Made by a program: the position numbers and the translations under genes
In this document: one piece after another, positions 1 through 8,202 of the stretch
Layout of the letters: every line of letters starts with the position of its first letter
Position numbering within the stretch: position 1 is the stretch's first letter
Notes under the pieces: model-generated
What the model was told of the DNA's origin: nothing
The model's database searches: none
The model's input: the letters and a program-made list of their open reading frames with translations, nothing else
Assembly (NCBI GenBank): GCA_963836425.1
Contig: CAWIJJ010000016.1
Coordinates: 1-64,000, forward strand
From: CAWIJJ01 sp963836425
GTDB taxonomy: Bacteria > Acidobacteriota > Terriglobia > Bryobacterales > Bryobacteraceae
Direction of reading: 5' to 3'
DNA length: 64,000 bases

Positions 1-1
1 C

Positions 2-319
2 GCCTCCGGTGCCATCAACGTCTACGTTGGTCTTCGGCTGGCTGCGCTCCAAGCCCAGATAAAGGCCGACTCCGCGGCGGCGGAGATTGCCCTGGTGAAG
101 CAGTTCGTCGAATGGAAGGACGACATGCTTCAACTGCTGAACGGCAAGTATGTGACAGCGGTACTGGTTGCGGAGATTCGGACTGGCATCGCCCACGACG
201 TTTCGCGGATCGATAGGGTATTGGACCGTATCGAGCGGAGGTGCGAGGACGGGGGGCCTCCGGCTGTATCTTCCACCAGGGGCCTGAAGAGCCGCAAGAG
301 TAGAACTCCCGCCAACTGA
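2..319 (+). CDS. C-terminal fragment of a small unknown protein (cut by window edge)
   Basis: An open frame enters from the left edge and ends at a stop at 317-319, giving at least 105 residues. The first residues (AINVYVGLRLAALQAQI) are hydrophobic and could be the end of a membrane helix. An acidic/basic helical stretch follows (KQFVEWKDDMLQLLNGKY), and the tail is Arg/Ser-rich and probably disordered. An internal GTG at 95 could act as a start, but the reading is plausible all the way from the edge. I do not recognise the family. It points the same way as the broken helicase operon downstream, with a 255-bp gap between them. Confidence 0.4.
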   Translation, partial: ASGAINVYVGLRLAALQAQIKADSAAAEIALVKQFVEWKDDMLQLLNGKYVTAVLVAEIRTGIAHDVSRIDRVLDRIERRCEDGGPPAVSSTRGLKSRKSRTPAN

Positions 320-574
320 AATGTGGCTGGATCAAATCCTAGACCCTGACTCTTTCAAAACACGCTGGGGCGCACAGCGGGCAGACGGCGCACTATTCCC
401 GCGACTGGTCTGTCCGGCCGCTCCAACTCAACGTAATTCTCCAGAAAGCACAAAGAATTCACCATATCTTTAAAAAGATACTCAGATTATAATGTAATTT
501 TACACACGTTCGGCTTTTTGTCCCGGCTGGCCACAAGGGAGTGCCCGTGCGGGAACGCGGTACCCAGGTTTTCG
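320..574 (+). promoter_or_regulatory. AT-rich leader with candidate -10 box before the helicase operon
   Basis: This intergenic stretch becomes AT-rich between about 450 and 505, in contrast to its surroundings. It contains a perfect TATAAT at 488-493, about 80 bp before the first helicase ATG (575). I see no convincing -35 hexamer at 16-18 bp spacing, so only the -10 is supported. No coding sequence or RNA gene is visible here. Confidence 0.35.
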
Positions 575-2285
575 ATGGCTCGATTCATTCCGCCGAGGCC
601 TCTCGATTTTAATGGCATCACTGGTGAAAAACCGTCTTCCAATCGCTTGCCCTGTTGCCAGACAGCTACGTCGTATTCCACTCGATGCGATGGGCCCCCC
701 AGCACGATACCCCAAGGCCGAGCAGAGGTGTTGGCAAAGGGGATTTCATCATTCTGCACCCAACCCGCGGGCTGTTGATAATCGAGGTAAAGGGTGGACT
801 GATAAGATCATCCGGCCGACGATGGTACCAGACAAACCGATACGACCTTCAGGAACGCGAAATTGAGGATCCAGAGAAGCAGGCCAGTCGGACGGTATAT
901 TTCCTCAAAGACCTCGTCACGGCAAGGCTCAGGCATGGTGAATCCTGCCGCGTGTTTCACGCTGTCTGGTTTCCCTCGCAGCCATTCGAAAAAACGAAGC
1001 TGCCCCCGAACTACGTTCCGGAGATGATTTTCGACGAGAATACGCTTGCGGATCCGTGCCCGGCAATAGTAGGTGTTTTCCAATACTGGGAGGAGAGTTA
1101 CGGTCTAGTTCGCTCTCGCCAACAGCCGAGCGTCAGCTGATCAGCATTTTGGCTCCCGAGGTCGGTGCTACCGTCTCATTGCGTTGGGCATTCGATTGCC
1201 GAGAACAGGAATTTCTCCGCCTAACAAGACAACAGAGTGCCATCTTGGATTTTCTGGATGACCAGCGTACTGCTACGATCCAGGGCGGCGCTGGCACTGG
1301 CAAGACCTGGTTGCACTGGAGAAGGCGCGTCGCCTGAGTAGCCGAGGCGGTTCGGTACTTTTCCTCAGCTACAACTCGGCCTTACGGAGTTTTCTCGCAA
1401 AAAACCACTGCTTCCGAACGTCGATTACCATAACATCCACAGCCTTGCTTCTTCGCTGTTGAAGACTTCGGTCGATTCTTTCGATGCGCTTGAAACGGCA
1501 TGTATGGAGCGCTTGACCGACCCGTTGTTCGTGCTGCCGTACGACCACGTCTTGATAGACGAGGGACAGGACTTCCGAGATGACTCGATCGACGCTATTG
1601 AATCGTTAACCCACGGTGATTTCTACGTGTTTTTTGATAGAAATCAGCTTGTCCAGCAATCACGCATACCTTCCTGGGTAGACCGGTCCGAATGTCGCTT
1701 GACGCTAACCCGGAACTGCCGAAACACACTTCAAATCGCACGCATTTCTCACAGAGCGGTGTTGGGCCGCGTGATCGGAGAGGCCTGATTACCGCAGGAC
1801 CAAGGCCCGTACTGTACGCTTGCACCGACGATCAATCGATGATCGAACTAGCGTTACAACGCGCGTCGTCGTGGATTGCCACGAGTGGATATGCTCCCCA
1901 CGAAGTGGCCGTGCTAACAATGCGATCAACAGCCGCGAAGTCATTCCTTGGCATTTCCAAGATTGGGCGGTATCCAGTCGCCGAAGAAATAACGCCTGGA
2001 TTTGTCTGCAGAAACACTGTCCGCCGGTTCAAGGGGCTCGAGGCGAAGGCTGTCTTGTTGCTAGACGCCGATCTTGAACGGTTTGACGATCCGACAGAAC
2101 GCAACCTCTTTTACGTCGGGTGCTCGCGAGCCATGCACGAGGTAGAGGTGCTCTTTAAGAACGTCACGCAGCATGGCCTATCGGTCGCCATCGACGCAAT
2201 GGCGCCAGGCCGAAAAATCCCGAAGACGGCCGCCGGTTTTTGCCGATTCTTTAACGGACGTTGGGGAACGAAGTCAGAACAGTGA
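575..2285 (+). pseudogene. NERD-domain UvrD/Rep-like helicase, frameshifted
   Basis: The reassembled product is about 560-570 residues: an N-terminal NERD (nuclease-related) domain followed by a superfamily 1 helicase. The first ATG (575) gives MARFIPPRPLDF. The NERD core is GDFIILHP followed by IIEVKGG, carrying the Asp and Glu-x-Lys expected of that fold. The helicase has Walker A GGAGTGKT near 1285-1308, Walker B DEGQD near 1558-1572, and motif VI VGCSRA near 2117-2134. The coding path jumps frame at about 626-631 (A5), 1102-1103 (GG), 1306-1307 (CC), 1399-1404 (A6) and 1784-1785 (CC). Each jump is repaired by adding one base of the same run. A sixth slip at 2213-2217 would move the stop to 2254. 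As read it cannot be translated as one chain; sequencing error is the alternative explanation. Confidence 0.75.
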
Positions 2286-3276
2286 TACGCAGCTTTCATG
2301 ATGATAATCCAGAAGAGTTTCAACTCATACGGGACGAGGACCACATAGCCAGCGTCACGGAGAAAATGAAGACGGGATTCGCGAGCTATTTCGCGAGCCT
2401 CTTAGCCAAAGCGCCGGTTTCCGACGTCGCTCGTCAGTTAAGTACGCGCTTCAAAGTGGTCGCCGAGCCAGCGGACACTGGTGACTATCTCAAAAAGTGC
2501 TTTAATCCCGCCGTGGAGCCTTTCGAGAAGGACCGCGGACCATACGTACAGCTCTTCCAGCCGGCTCACATGGAGAGTTATCGGGAAAACGCAAGCACAT
2601 TTCGGTCTCGCCTTGTTACGAAGTGCCCAGTGATTCACAAGACGCTCCACTCCAAGAGAGAAGAACTCCACGACTGGAAGATGCGTTTGGGAAAGCAGAG
2701 TCTCAGGAATTCGCCGACATTTTCGCAAATCTTGTGGACTTTGAAAGCACGTATGCCGATTCAGTGGACCGACGCGCGTTTGCCAAGTTCGACTCGGTCG
2801 ACGACTTCGAATTTGGTGAGATCGAGGACGAAGAGTACTCGGTCGAGGGCGTCATCGGCATGGAAATCAAATCCGCCGTGCTATATCACCTGGAACCTGG
2901 GCTGTACCCTCGCCGCAGTCGCCTCGATCTGTATGCACTGTACTTTTTGACTGGACGAGAAACGTTCGGATTGCCAAGCGAAAGCTCTGAATTTCTGATG
3001 GTGAATGACCATGTAGAAGTTGCAGACCAGAGCCTCAAAGTTGAACATAATTACTGGTATTCTTATGATTTCTTATGATCTATTCTCTCTTTACCAGATG
3101 CGCCTCTTTCGCTGGCTGAAAGCCGAGTGTAAGAAACACGAAGTATCCTTAGGGACCCCAACTACCGGTACGTCTACGTCGCGGCATTTAATGATCACAT
3201 CTGTGAGGTTGAGGACGGATTTGTCAAGGTCATGATGGGTGGCGGACAGAGAGATGGTCTGAGCTTCTGTCTATGA
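2261..3276 (+). pseudogene. Unknown protein between two helicases, frameshifted
   Basis: The reassembled product is about 330 residues and I do not recognise it. Starts could be TTG 2261 or GTG 2282; both overlap or abut the end of the upstream helicase. The N-terminal half is helical and charged. The C-terminal half is acidic (DDFEFGEIEDEEYSVEG) and then alternates as beta/alpha (MEIKSAVLYHLE, LDLYALYFLTG). The frame is lost at 2676-2677 (a G missing from GG), at 3060-3079 (a perfect 10-bp tandem duplication) and at 3152-3154 (a G missing). Correcting these gives a continuous chain ending at TGA 3274-3276, which overlaps the RecQ ATG at 3273. Such start/stop overlap suggests translational coupling and a shared function with the helicases. 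Confidence 0.6.
3060..3079. repeat. Perfect 10-bp tandem duplication that breaks the reading frame
   Basis: TTCTTATGAT occurs twice back to back (3060-3069 and 3070-3079). Removing one copy restores an open frame through ...NYWYSYDLFSLYQMRLF. This is the only lesion in the operon that is not a one-base change, and it is the size expected from replication slippage. Confidence 0.85.
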
Positions 3277-4912
3277 GCGAGCGTCCCAGCGCACGGCAGG
3301 TCGTCAGACAGTACTTTCCACAGGTCCGAGAGTTCTGGGACGTCCAGGAGCAATCAATCGAGGCGTTGGGGCAGGGGCAGAGCCTGCTCTGCTTGGCACC
3401 GACAGGCGGGGGCAAATCGCTAATTTACCAGGTCGCCGGCATTCAGGAACGAAAAGACGACGATCGTGATCTCCCCTCTGGTCGCGCTCATGGATCAGCA
3501 AGCGACGAGGTTGGCAGCGGCGGGACTTCGGGCTGTCGCCCTCCATGCCGGCTTGGCCGGCTTACCGTACTATCGAACAGTGGGAAGCCTGTTCATGGCG
3601 CTCACCCAGTTCCTGTTCGTCTCTCCTGAACGACTTCGTTTCGACGGCTATCTGAATTACGTGCTCCGTCGGAATCGTGATCGCATTGGGTTGGTCGTTG
3701 TTGATGAGGCGCATTGCATTTCTCAGTGGGGTGAGGCCTTTCGCCCGGCTTACAGATCGATTCCGGCATTCATACGAAGCGTCTTCGGCTCGCTGAACAC
3801 TGTCCCACTTCTAGGCCTTACCGCCACGCTTAGCACGGACGATCAGCAGCAGATCTGCGCAGATTTCGATCTTCCTCCAACCAGTATCCAACGGAGTGCG
3901 TTTCTGTTGAGGAAGAATCTGAACTTGAGTTTTGAAACACTCGAGAACGAGACGGCTAAGCTGGCAAGACTCGGAACCTTGTTGGAAGATCACCGTGGAC
4001 AGAAGATGATTGTCTACGTGCACCGGATCTCAAGTGACTACGGCACACGTGCGATGGCCGAACGGTTCACTGGCTCGGGCTTTGCGTGCCGCTCGTTCGA
4101 TTCTAGAATGGGGGCAGCCGAAAAACGAGAAGTCCTGCTGGGGTTTGAGTGTGGGAGTATTCCTGTTGTGTTTGCGACGGCAGCGTTTGGAATGGGAATC
4201 GATATCTCTGACATCCGAGGAGTGATTCACTATCTTACCCCTGGAGTCCTTCGAACAGTATTACCAGGAGGTTGGACAAGCGAACCAAGATGGAAAGCCT
4301 GCGTTTGGGCACCTACTTTTCTCGGAAACGAATATCCGGGTTCGGCGCGACCTCCTGAAGCGCAGTTTCCCGCGGCCGGACGAGATCCGCGCCTTCTACG
4401 AAAAGAAGATCGTTCGCGCACAGCATCCAACCGGTTACATACAGATCAATCCTTGGCTCGAACTTAACGAAGAGTCGCGTGAAGGGCTGATGCTGCAAAT
4501 TCTGGAAGACGCCGGAGTCCTGACACTCGCAACCTTGGGTGTATCGGCAGTAGACTGCTTCCAGGCAACTGTTCCTACGGAGGAACGTTTCTCGGTCTAT
4601 GCCAGTGCTTCACCCATCGGCGCGACGCTCGACATTGTGAAGCGCACAGGCTTCCCCGTCAGTCAAGTCCTAGAAGATCTTTACACGTGGCTTGATCAGG
4701 ATAAGATTCGCCTCGTTTCCATTCCTTCCAAGGTTGCTCTTTATCAACTGCAGCGGGCACTCGACGATGAGGTCCTGGGCAAAATATCAGATGATCTCGA
4801 AACGAAGAAGAAGAAGCGTCTCCAAAATTTTGAGCGGCTCGTGGCAGCAATAGGTTCGGACCAACCGCCAGAAGGTCTCCTGGCCGCTCATCTCGGTATC
4901 AAAGTTGCCTAG
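3273..4912 (+). pseudogene. RecQ-like DEAH helicase with degenerate motif VI, frameshifted
   Basis: The reassembled product is about 545 residues: an ATP-dependent helicase of the RecQ type (superfamily 2). Motif I is APTGGGKS (about 3399-3422). Motif II is VVDEAHCISQWG (about 3697-3732), and motif III is LGLTATL. An extra A in A4 (3452-3455) and an extra C in C4 (4238-4241) break the frame. Across the second break the correct reading is ESFEQYYQEVGQANQDG. In ordinary RecQ this position reads QEIGRAGRDG, so both motif VI arginines are replaced (Gln at each). The C-terminal part (4490-4912) is helical and resembles a winged-helix region. The start overlaps the previous stop by 4 bp, and its own stop overlaps the next start at 4905. 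Confidence 0.75.
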
Positions 4913-6053
4913 GCGCGAAGGCTCAAGGTTCGAAACCGTGCGAAAAAGATTCCGACGCATCAAGGAGGAACTGATCGTCCGGGCTGGCGAGACCGTCACC
5001 TCGGCTGTCAGAGGCAGCATGAGCTCCAAACACGCGGCGGGCGATGCGAGGAATGTCCGCGAGAAATATCGCGGAATACCGGCCGACGGCTCCGCCGAGA
5101 TCCTAATTCGTCGGGCGGCACGCAGAACTAAGTGGGAGGGAGCCGTGAACGGACTCGCTGTCAGCGGCTGTGGATCATAGTCGCCGCACCGTCCAGAACC
5201 TTAGTCAGAAAATTGCGGCGGGTACTGGTGCCGTTGCGCTTTTGTTGGGCGACATGGCGTACGCGACTCGCGTTCAAATGCAGTTACTGCTTTCCATCGC
5301 TGAACTGTATGGTTGCCCTTTTGAACCTGACGATGAGGAAGACGTGTGGACTGTATTCAAAGCGGCACTTGGGTTGAAGGGCATCGAACGGGTTGGTAGC
5401 TACGGCCGATTTGCTGCAACCGAGTTGGCACGCAAGCAAGTTCGGAAGGTCCTCCGCAACGGTCTGCGGAAATCAATACAGGACCGTGTGATCAAATTGG
5501 CCGGACCGACGATCGGGCGGTACCTCGCCAAGAAATAGTCATGCGCGTAATCCCACTGCTTAACGCAGGAATCGGCTATGCATTCAATGGCAGGGTAACG
5601 TCCAACGTGGGCAAATGGGCAAAGGTGAAAGCCAAGGTGCGCGCGTCAGCATTCAAGCAGGTCGCGCGGATTTCTGGAGAGGATCCGGAAGCGAGGGTTT
5701 GGGTTCTTCCGATCATGTTCCATATGGGGACTGCAGAGGGCAATTTCACTGAGAACGTTTTGACACTCTACTCGCAGACGAACAAACGATTGATGCTCAA
5801 TACTGAAGAAGAAATCTCGGTCGAAAGGCTTATTGATGACGAGCAATTGCCGCTGATATTCGCTGATCGTCTTGCCAGGGTTTGTTCCGCCGCCGGACGG
5901 GGTGCACTCCAGGACATTGCAGTCACGACGGCTGCCGTGAGTCTTCATCCAACGCAAGAACAACAAGACTGTCTTCAGCAGTTGGCTGGTTGGCTAAACG
6001 TAGAATACAGCCCCGCCAATTTGGACGAGAAAGTCCGGTTCCTTCAACGTTGA
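4905..6053 (+). pseudogene. EcsC-family-like protein, frameshifted
   Basis: The reassembled product is about 380 residues. The middle part (VALLLGDMAYATRVQMQLLLSIAELYG, split here as GDMAYATRVQMQ and LLLSIAELYGCPF) looks like the EcsC family, whose members are helical, membrane-associated and of unknown biochemical role. It continues with LIRRAARRTKWEG upstream and GRYLAKK...VIPLLNAGIGYAFN downstream. The frame is lost at 5165-5166 (an extra G) and at about 5536 (a base missing; TAG 5536-5538 replaces a Tyr codon). The TTG start at 4905 overlaps the RecQ stop. The last 100 residues (from about 5700) are a separate globular-looking part that I cannot assign. Confidence 0.6.
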
Positions 6054-6341
6054 CCGCACTCCGGCCCATTTGAGTAGCCCATTTAGAATCAAGTATTTTG
6101 CCAGTGTCTCCACACCGTCAAATACCCTTTGTTTGACATGGGGAGCCAAAAACATTTCCCTGCACCGACTTCCCCGCAGTCGTTGATGGCAAAATGTACT
6201 TCCGCAAGGTCCCGACTGGCCGTCTCCGCGTTCGCCATAAGTGGCGAGATGCGTGCGCCGGTCGCGGTCGCCAGAGGCGGTTTCCCGTGTCTCCAGCAAG
6301 AATGCCGGCAGCAAAGCAGACGCCCACCCTCAGCCCTCATA
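6054..6341. other. Intergenic boundary between low-GC module and high-GC chromosome
   Basis: Base composition rises here from the lower-GC operon to the GC-rich chromosome. Several open frames cross this stretch on both strands, but none shows a recognisable domain, ribosome binding site or codon pattern. I see no tRNA, inverted terminal repeat or integrase remnant that would define the edge of an island. Confidence 0.4.
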
Positions 6342-6656
6342 TCAACCCATCAGTTCCAGGACCGCCTGAATTTCGTTGCGTGTGTGCAGGTCGCCTTTTC
6401 GGGTGGTGGCCTCGATGCCCGCCAAATAGATCTGGCGCGCCTCTTCAACGCGGCCCAGGCGCTCCAGGGCTTGACCTCCATGGAAGTAGGCGGCGCTGTA
6501 GTCCGGATCCGCCTCCAGCAAGGTCCTGAACTCCCGGATTGCCGCTTCCAGGTCGCCCGACTTGCTGTATTCCATGGCGAGTCCGTAGCGAACGAAACTG
6601 TCGGAAGGATTCTGTTCCACCAGTGTTTTCAAGGTTTCGATCCGGGTGTTCGTCAT
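6342..6656 (-). CDS. Small TPR-repeat protein
   Basis: This is 104 residues, from ATG 6656. It begins MTNTRIETLKTLVEQNPSD and contains two to three tetratricopeptide repeats: RYGLAMEYSKSGDLEAAIREF, then YFHGGQALERLGRVEEARQIY. These have the alternating small and large residues typical of TPR helices. There is no signal peptide, so it is probably a cytoplasmic adaptor. The frame remains open upstream to 7304, but that extension is antisense to two good + strand genes and is rejected. It is divergent from the gene at 6681 with only 24 bp between starts, so the two probably share a promoter region. The specific partner is unknown. Confidence 0.75.
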   Translation of the reverse strand: MTNTRIETLKTLVEQNPSDSFVRYGLAMEYSKSGDLEAAIREFRTLLEADPDYSAAYFHGGQALERLGRVEEARQIYLAGIEATTRKGDLHTRNEIQAVLELMG

Positions 6657-6680
6657 GCCTTGTGCTACTATACCTCCGAA

Positions 6681-7106
6681 ATGGCCTGCCCCTATTTCGA
6701 GCCGGTCGAGCCGCAAGGGGGTGCGCGGCGTCCCCAGGATACGATGCTCCCGCTCGGCCGCTGCTGGGGAGGTGTTTGCCGCTCGGACCCGGATTCGCCG
6801 CACGTTCCGTCGCCGCACACGCTCCGATCCTACTGCAATCTCGGGTACGCACGCGATCGGTGCCTGCGGTTCCCCGCGGCGGCGGCGGGCGACGCGGTCC
6901 GCTTCTCGATCACCAGCGACGCGGACGGCCGCATTCGCCTCTACCACGTGGTCGAACGCGACCACCTTCCGCTGGCGCACGGCCCGCTCGAGTTCGTCAC
7001 TGATACCGGCGTCATCGAAGGCGCCGCGCCCGCCCGCGTCTCTTTGCAGGCGATCGCTTACGTTCGCAGCTACCTGGATCAGCGGGCTGCATTTCCCGGG
7101 CGATAG
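6681..7106 (+). CDS. Conserved-looking unknown protein with five cysteines
   Basis: This is 141 residues beginning MACPYFEPVEP. Cysteines fall at about residues 3, 28, 33, 52 and 61, in CPYFEP, RCWGGVC and YCNLGYARDRC, a spacing that could bind a metal or Fe-S centre. The second half is a beta-rich block (RFSITSDADGRIRLYHVVERDH). It ends YVRSYLDQRAAF. I do not recognise a named family. It lies divergently from a TPR gene and 31 bp before an acyl-CoA thioesterase. Strong codon bias supports the frame. The alternative readings of this region are shadows. Confidence 0.65.
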   Translation: MACPYFEPVEPQGGARRPQDTMLPLGRCWGGVCRSDPDSPHVPSPHTLRSYCNLGYARDRCLRFPAAAAGDAVRFSITSDADGRIRLYHVVERDHLPLAHGPLEFVTDTGVIEGAAPARVSLQAIAYVRSYLDQRAAFPGR

Positions 7107-7137
7107 CGGTTCTGGAGGAATCTCAGAAACGATCCCT

Positions 7138-7617
7138 ATGCTTGTACCCAAACCCGTACGCGAATCGCAATCCGAATACTCCGAACTGGCGCTTCCGAAC
7201 GATGCCAATGGGCTGGGCAACGTTCTCGGCGGCAAGGTCATGCACCTGGTGGACCTGGCGGCCGCCATGGCCGCCATACGCCACGCGCGCCGGCCGTGCG
7301 TCACCGCTTCGGTGGACAGCCTGCACTTTCTTCACCCGGTGCGAATCGGGCAACTGCTGGTCTTGCGCTCTTCGGTGAATCGGGTGTTCCGCACCTCGCT
7401 CGAAGTCGGCGTGAAAGTGGACACCGAGACGCTCATGACGGGCGAAAAGCTGCACACCTGTTCGGCGTACCTGACGTTTGTGGCTCTGGATGAAACGGGA
7501 AGGGCGGTGGAGATACCGCCGGTCGTGCCGGAAACCGAAGAGGAACTGAGGCGCTACCGCGAAGCCGGCGAACGCAGGGAATACCGCTTAGCCATGCGCC
7601 AGCGGGTGCGTTCCTGA
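7138..7617 (+). CDS. Acyl-CoA thioesterase (hotdog fold)
   Basis: This is 159 residues from ATG 7138, hydrolysing acyl-CoA to free acid and CoA in the cytoplasm. The hotdog signature is near residues 20-45: LPNDANGLGNVLGGKVMHLVD, with the catalytic Asp in the HLVDLAAAMAA helix. Strands VTASVDSLHFLHPVRIGQL and HTCSAYLTFVALDE follow, as in YciA/acyl-CoA hydrolase members. The length is normal for the family. A GGAGG at 7114-7118 lies further upstream than ideal. The C-terminal RYREAGERREYRLAMR is a helical tail common in this group. The physiological acyl chain cannot be read from the sequence. Confidence 0.88.
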   Translation: MLVPKPVRESQSEYSELALPNDANGLGNVLGGKVMHLVDLAAAMAAIRHARRPCVTASVDSLHFLHPVRIGQLLVLRSSVNRVFRTSLEVGVKVDTETLMTGEKLHTCSAYLTFVALDETGRAVEIPPVVPETEEELRRYREAGERREYRLAMRQRVRS

Positions 7618-7624
7618 GTGGGCC

Positions 7625-7930
7625 CTAGCCCTCCTTGTACATGTATTTGATGGCCGGTTTGTACAGCAGCAGATTCGGCTCGCCCGTGCGGTTGACCTTG
7701 AGGCAGCACTTGTCGTACCACTCGATGGTTCCGTGCAGGGTCTCGCCATCGCGCAGCACGAAAACCATAGGCGTCTTCGCCTGCATCTGCTTCACATAGT
7801 AGAAGTTTTCCGCGTTGGTCTGGTCCGGTGGTACCGGTTTCTTCTGTTGCACGGCGCGCCGGGGAGGTGTGATCTGCTCTTTGATCTCGTTCAAAGACGG
7901 ACGGATGAGTTTTCGATTGACAGCTTCCAC
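7625..7930 (-). CDS. Hfq-like (LSm) RNA-binding protein
   Basis: This is 101 residues. The C-terminal 55 form an Sm/Hfq-type fold. An Sm1-like part reads KTPMVFVLRDGETLHGTIEWYDKCCLKVN, and an Sm2-like end reads LLLYKPAIKYMYKE, where Hfq proteins have YKHAISTV. The N-terminal 45 residues (RPSLNEIKEQITPPRRAVQQ) are basic, proline-rich and likely disordered; canonical Hfq lacks this extension. It would act as a ring-forming RNA chaperone in the cytoplasm. It converges with the thioesterase gene (8 bp apart). This is an assignment by pattern, not by alignment. Confidence 0.7.
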   Translation of the reverse strand: MEAVNRKLIRPSLNEIKEQITPPRRAVQQKKPVPPDQTNAENFYYVKQMQAKTPMVFVLRDGETLHGTIEWYDKCCLKVNRTGEPNLLLYKPAIKYMYKEG

Positions 7931-8202
7931 GGGCTTGCCACCTTTTGAAATGAAAATTTATGAACGGCCGTCGCTACTCACGAGAGCGGGCGCTAGTTGG
8001 ATCCTAAAGTCCGACTTGAACTCATAAATAACACAATGGGGGGGCCGCTGCAAGGTTCCCTGGGCCGGTGGGCCGGTGAAGGGCCGGTGTGCCGGGGCGG
8101 GGTGGCGCCCGCTCCACCCGAAATGCACGAGGCCCATGAGGCCGCGCCGGACAGCGATGCCTTTCCGGCTCGCGGTCTTCATCTTTAGTATGATGAACTG
8201 TA
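7931..8202. other. Divergent intergenic region with G-rich tract
   Basis: The region separates the Hfq-like gene (minus) from moxR (plus). At 8062-8102 the + strand carries GGGCCGGTG-type repeats with five runs of three or more G, a pattern that could form a quadruplex in DNA or in the moxR leader RNA. No open frame or clear hexamer pair is supported. Confidence 0.35.

Noticed and set aside
6054..6341. Possible transposase or integrase remnant
   Set aside because: No catalytic motif, terminal repeat or ribosome binding site could be identified on either strand.
6657..7304. Minus-strand extension of the TPR protein (to 320 residues)
   Set aside because: It is antisense to two + strand genes with clear domains and codon bias. 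The TPR part starts at ATG 6656.
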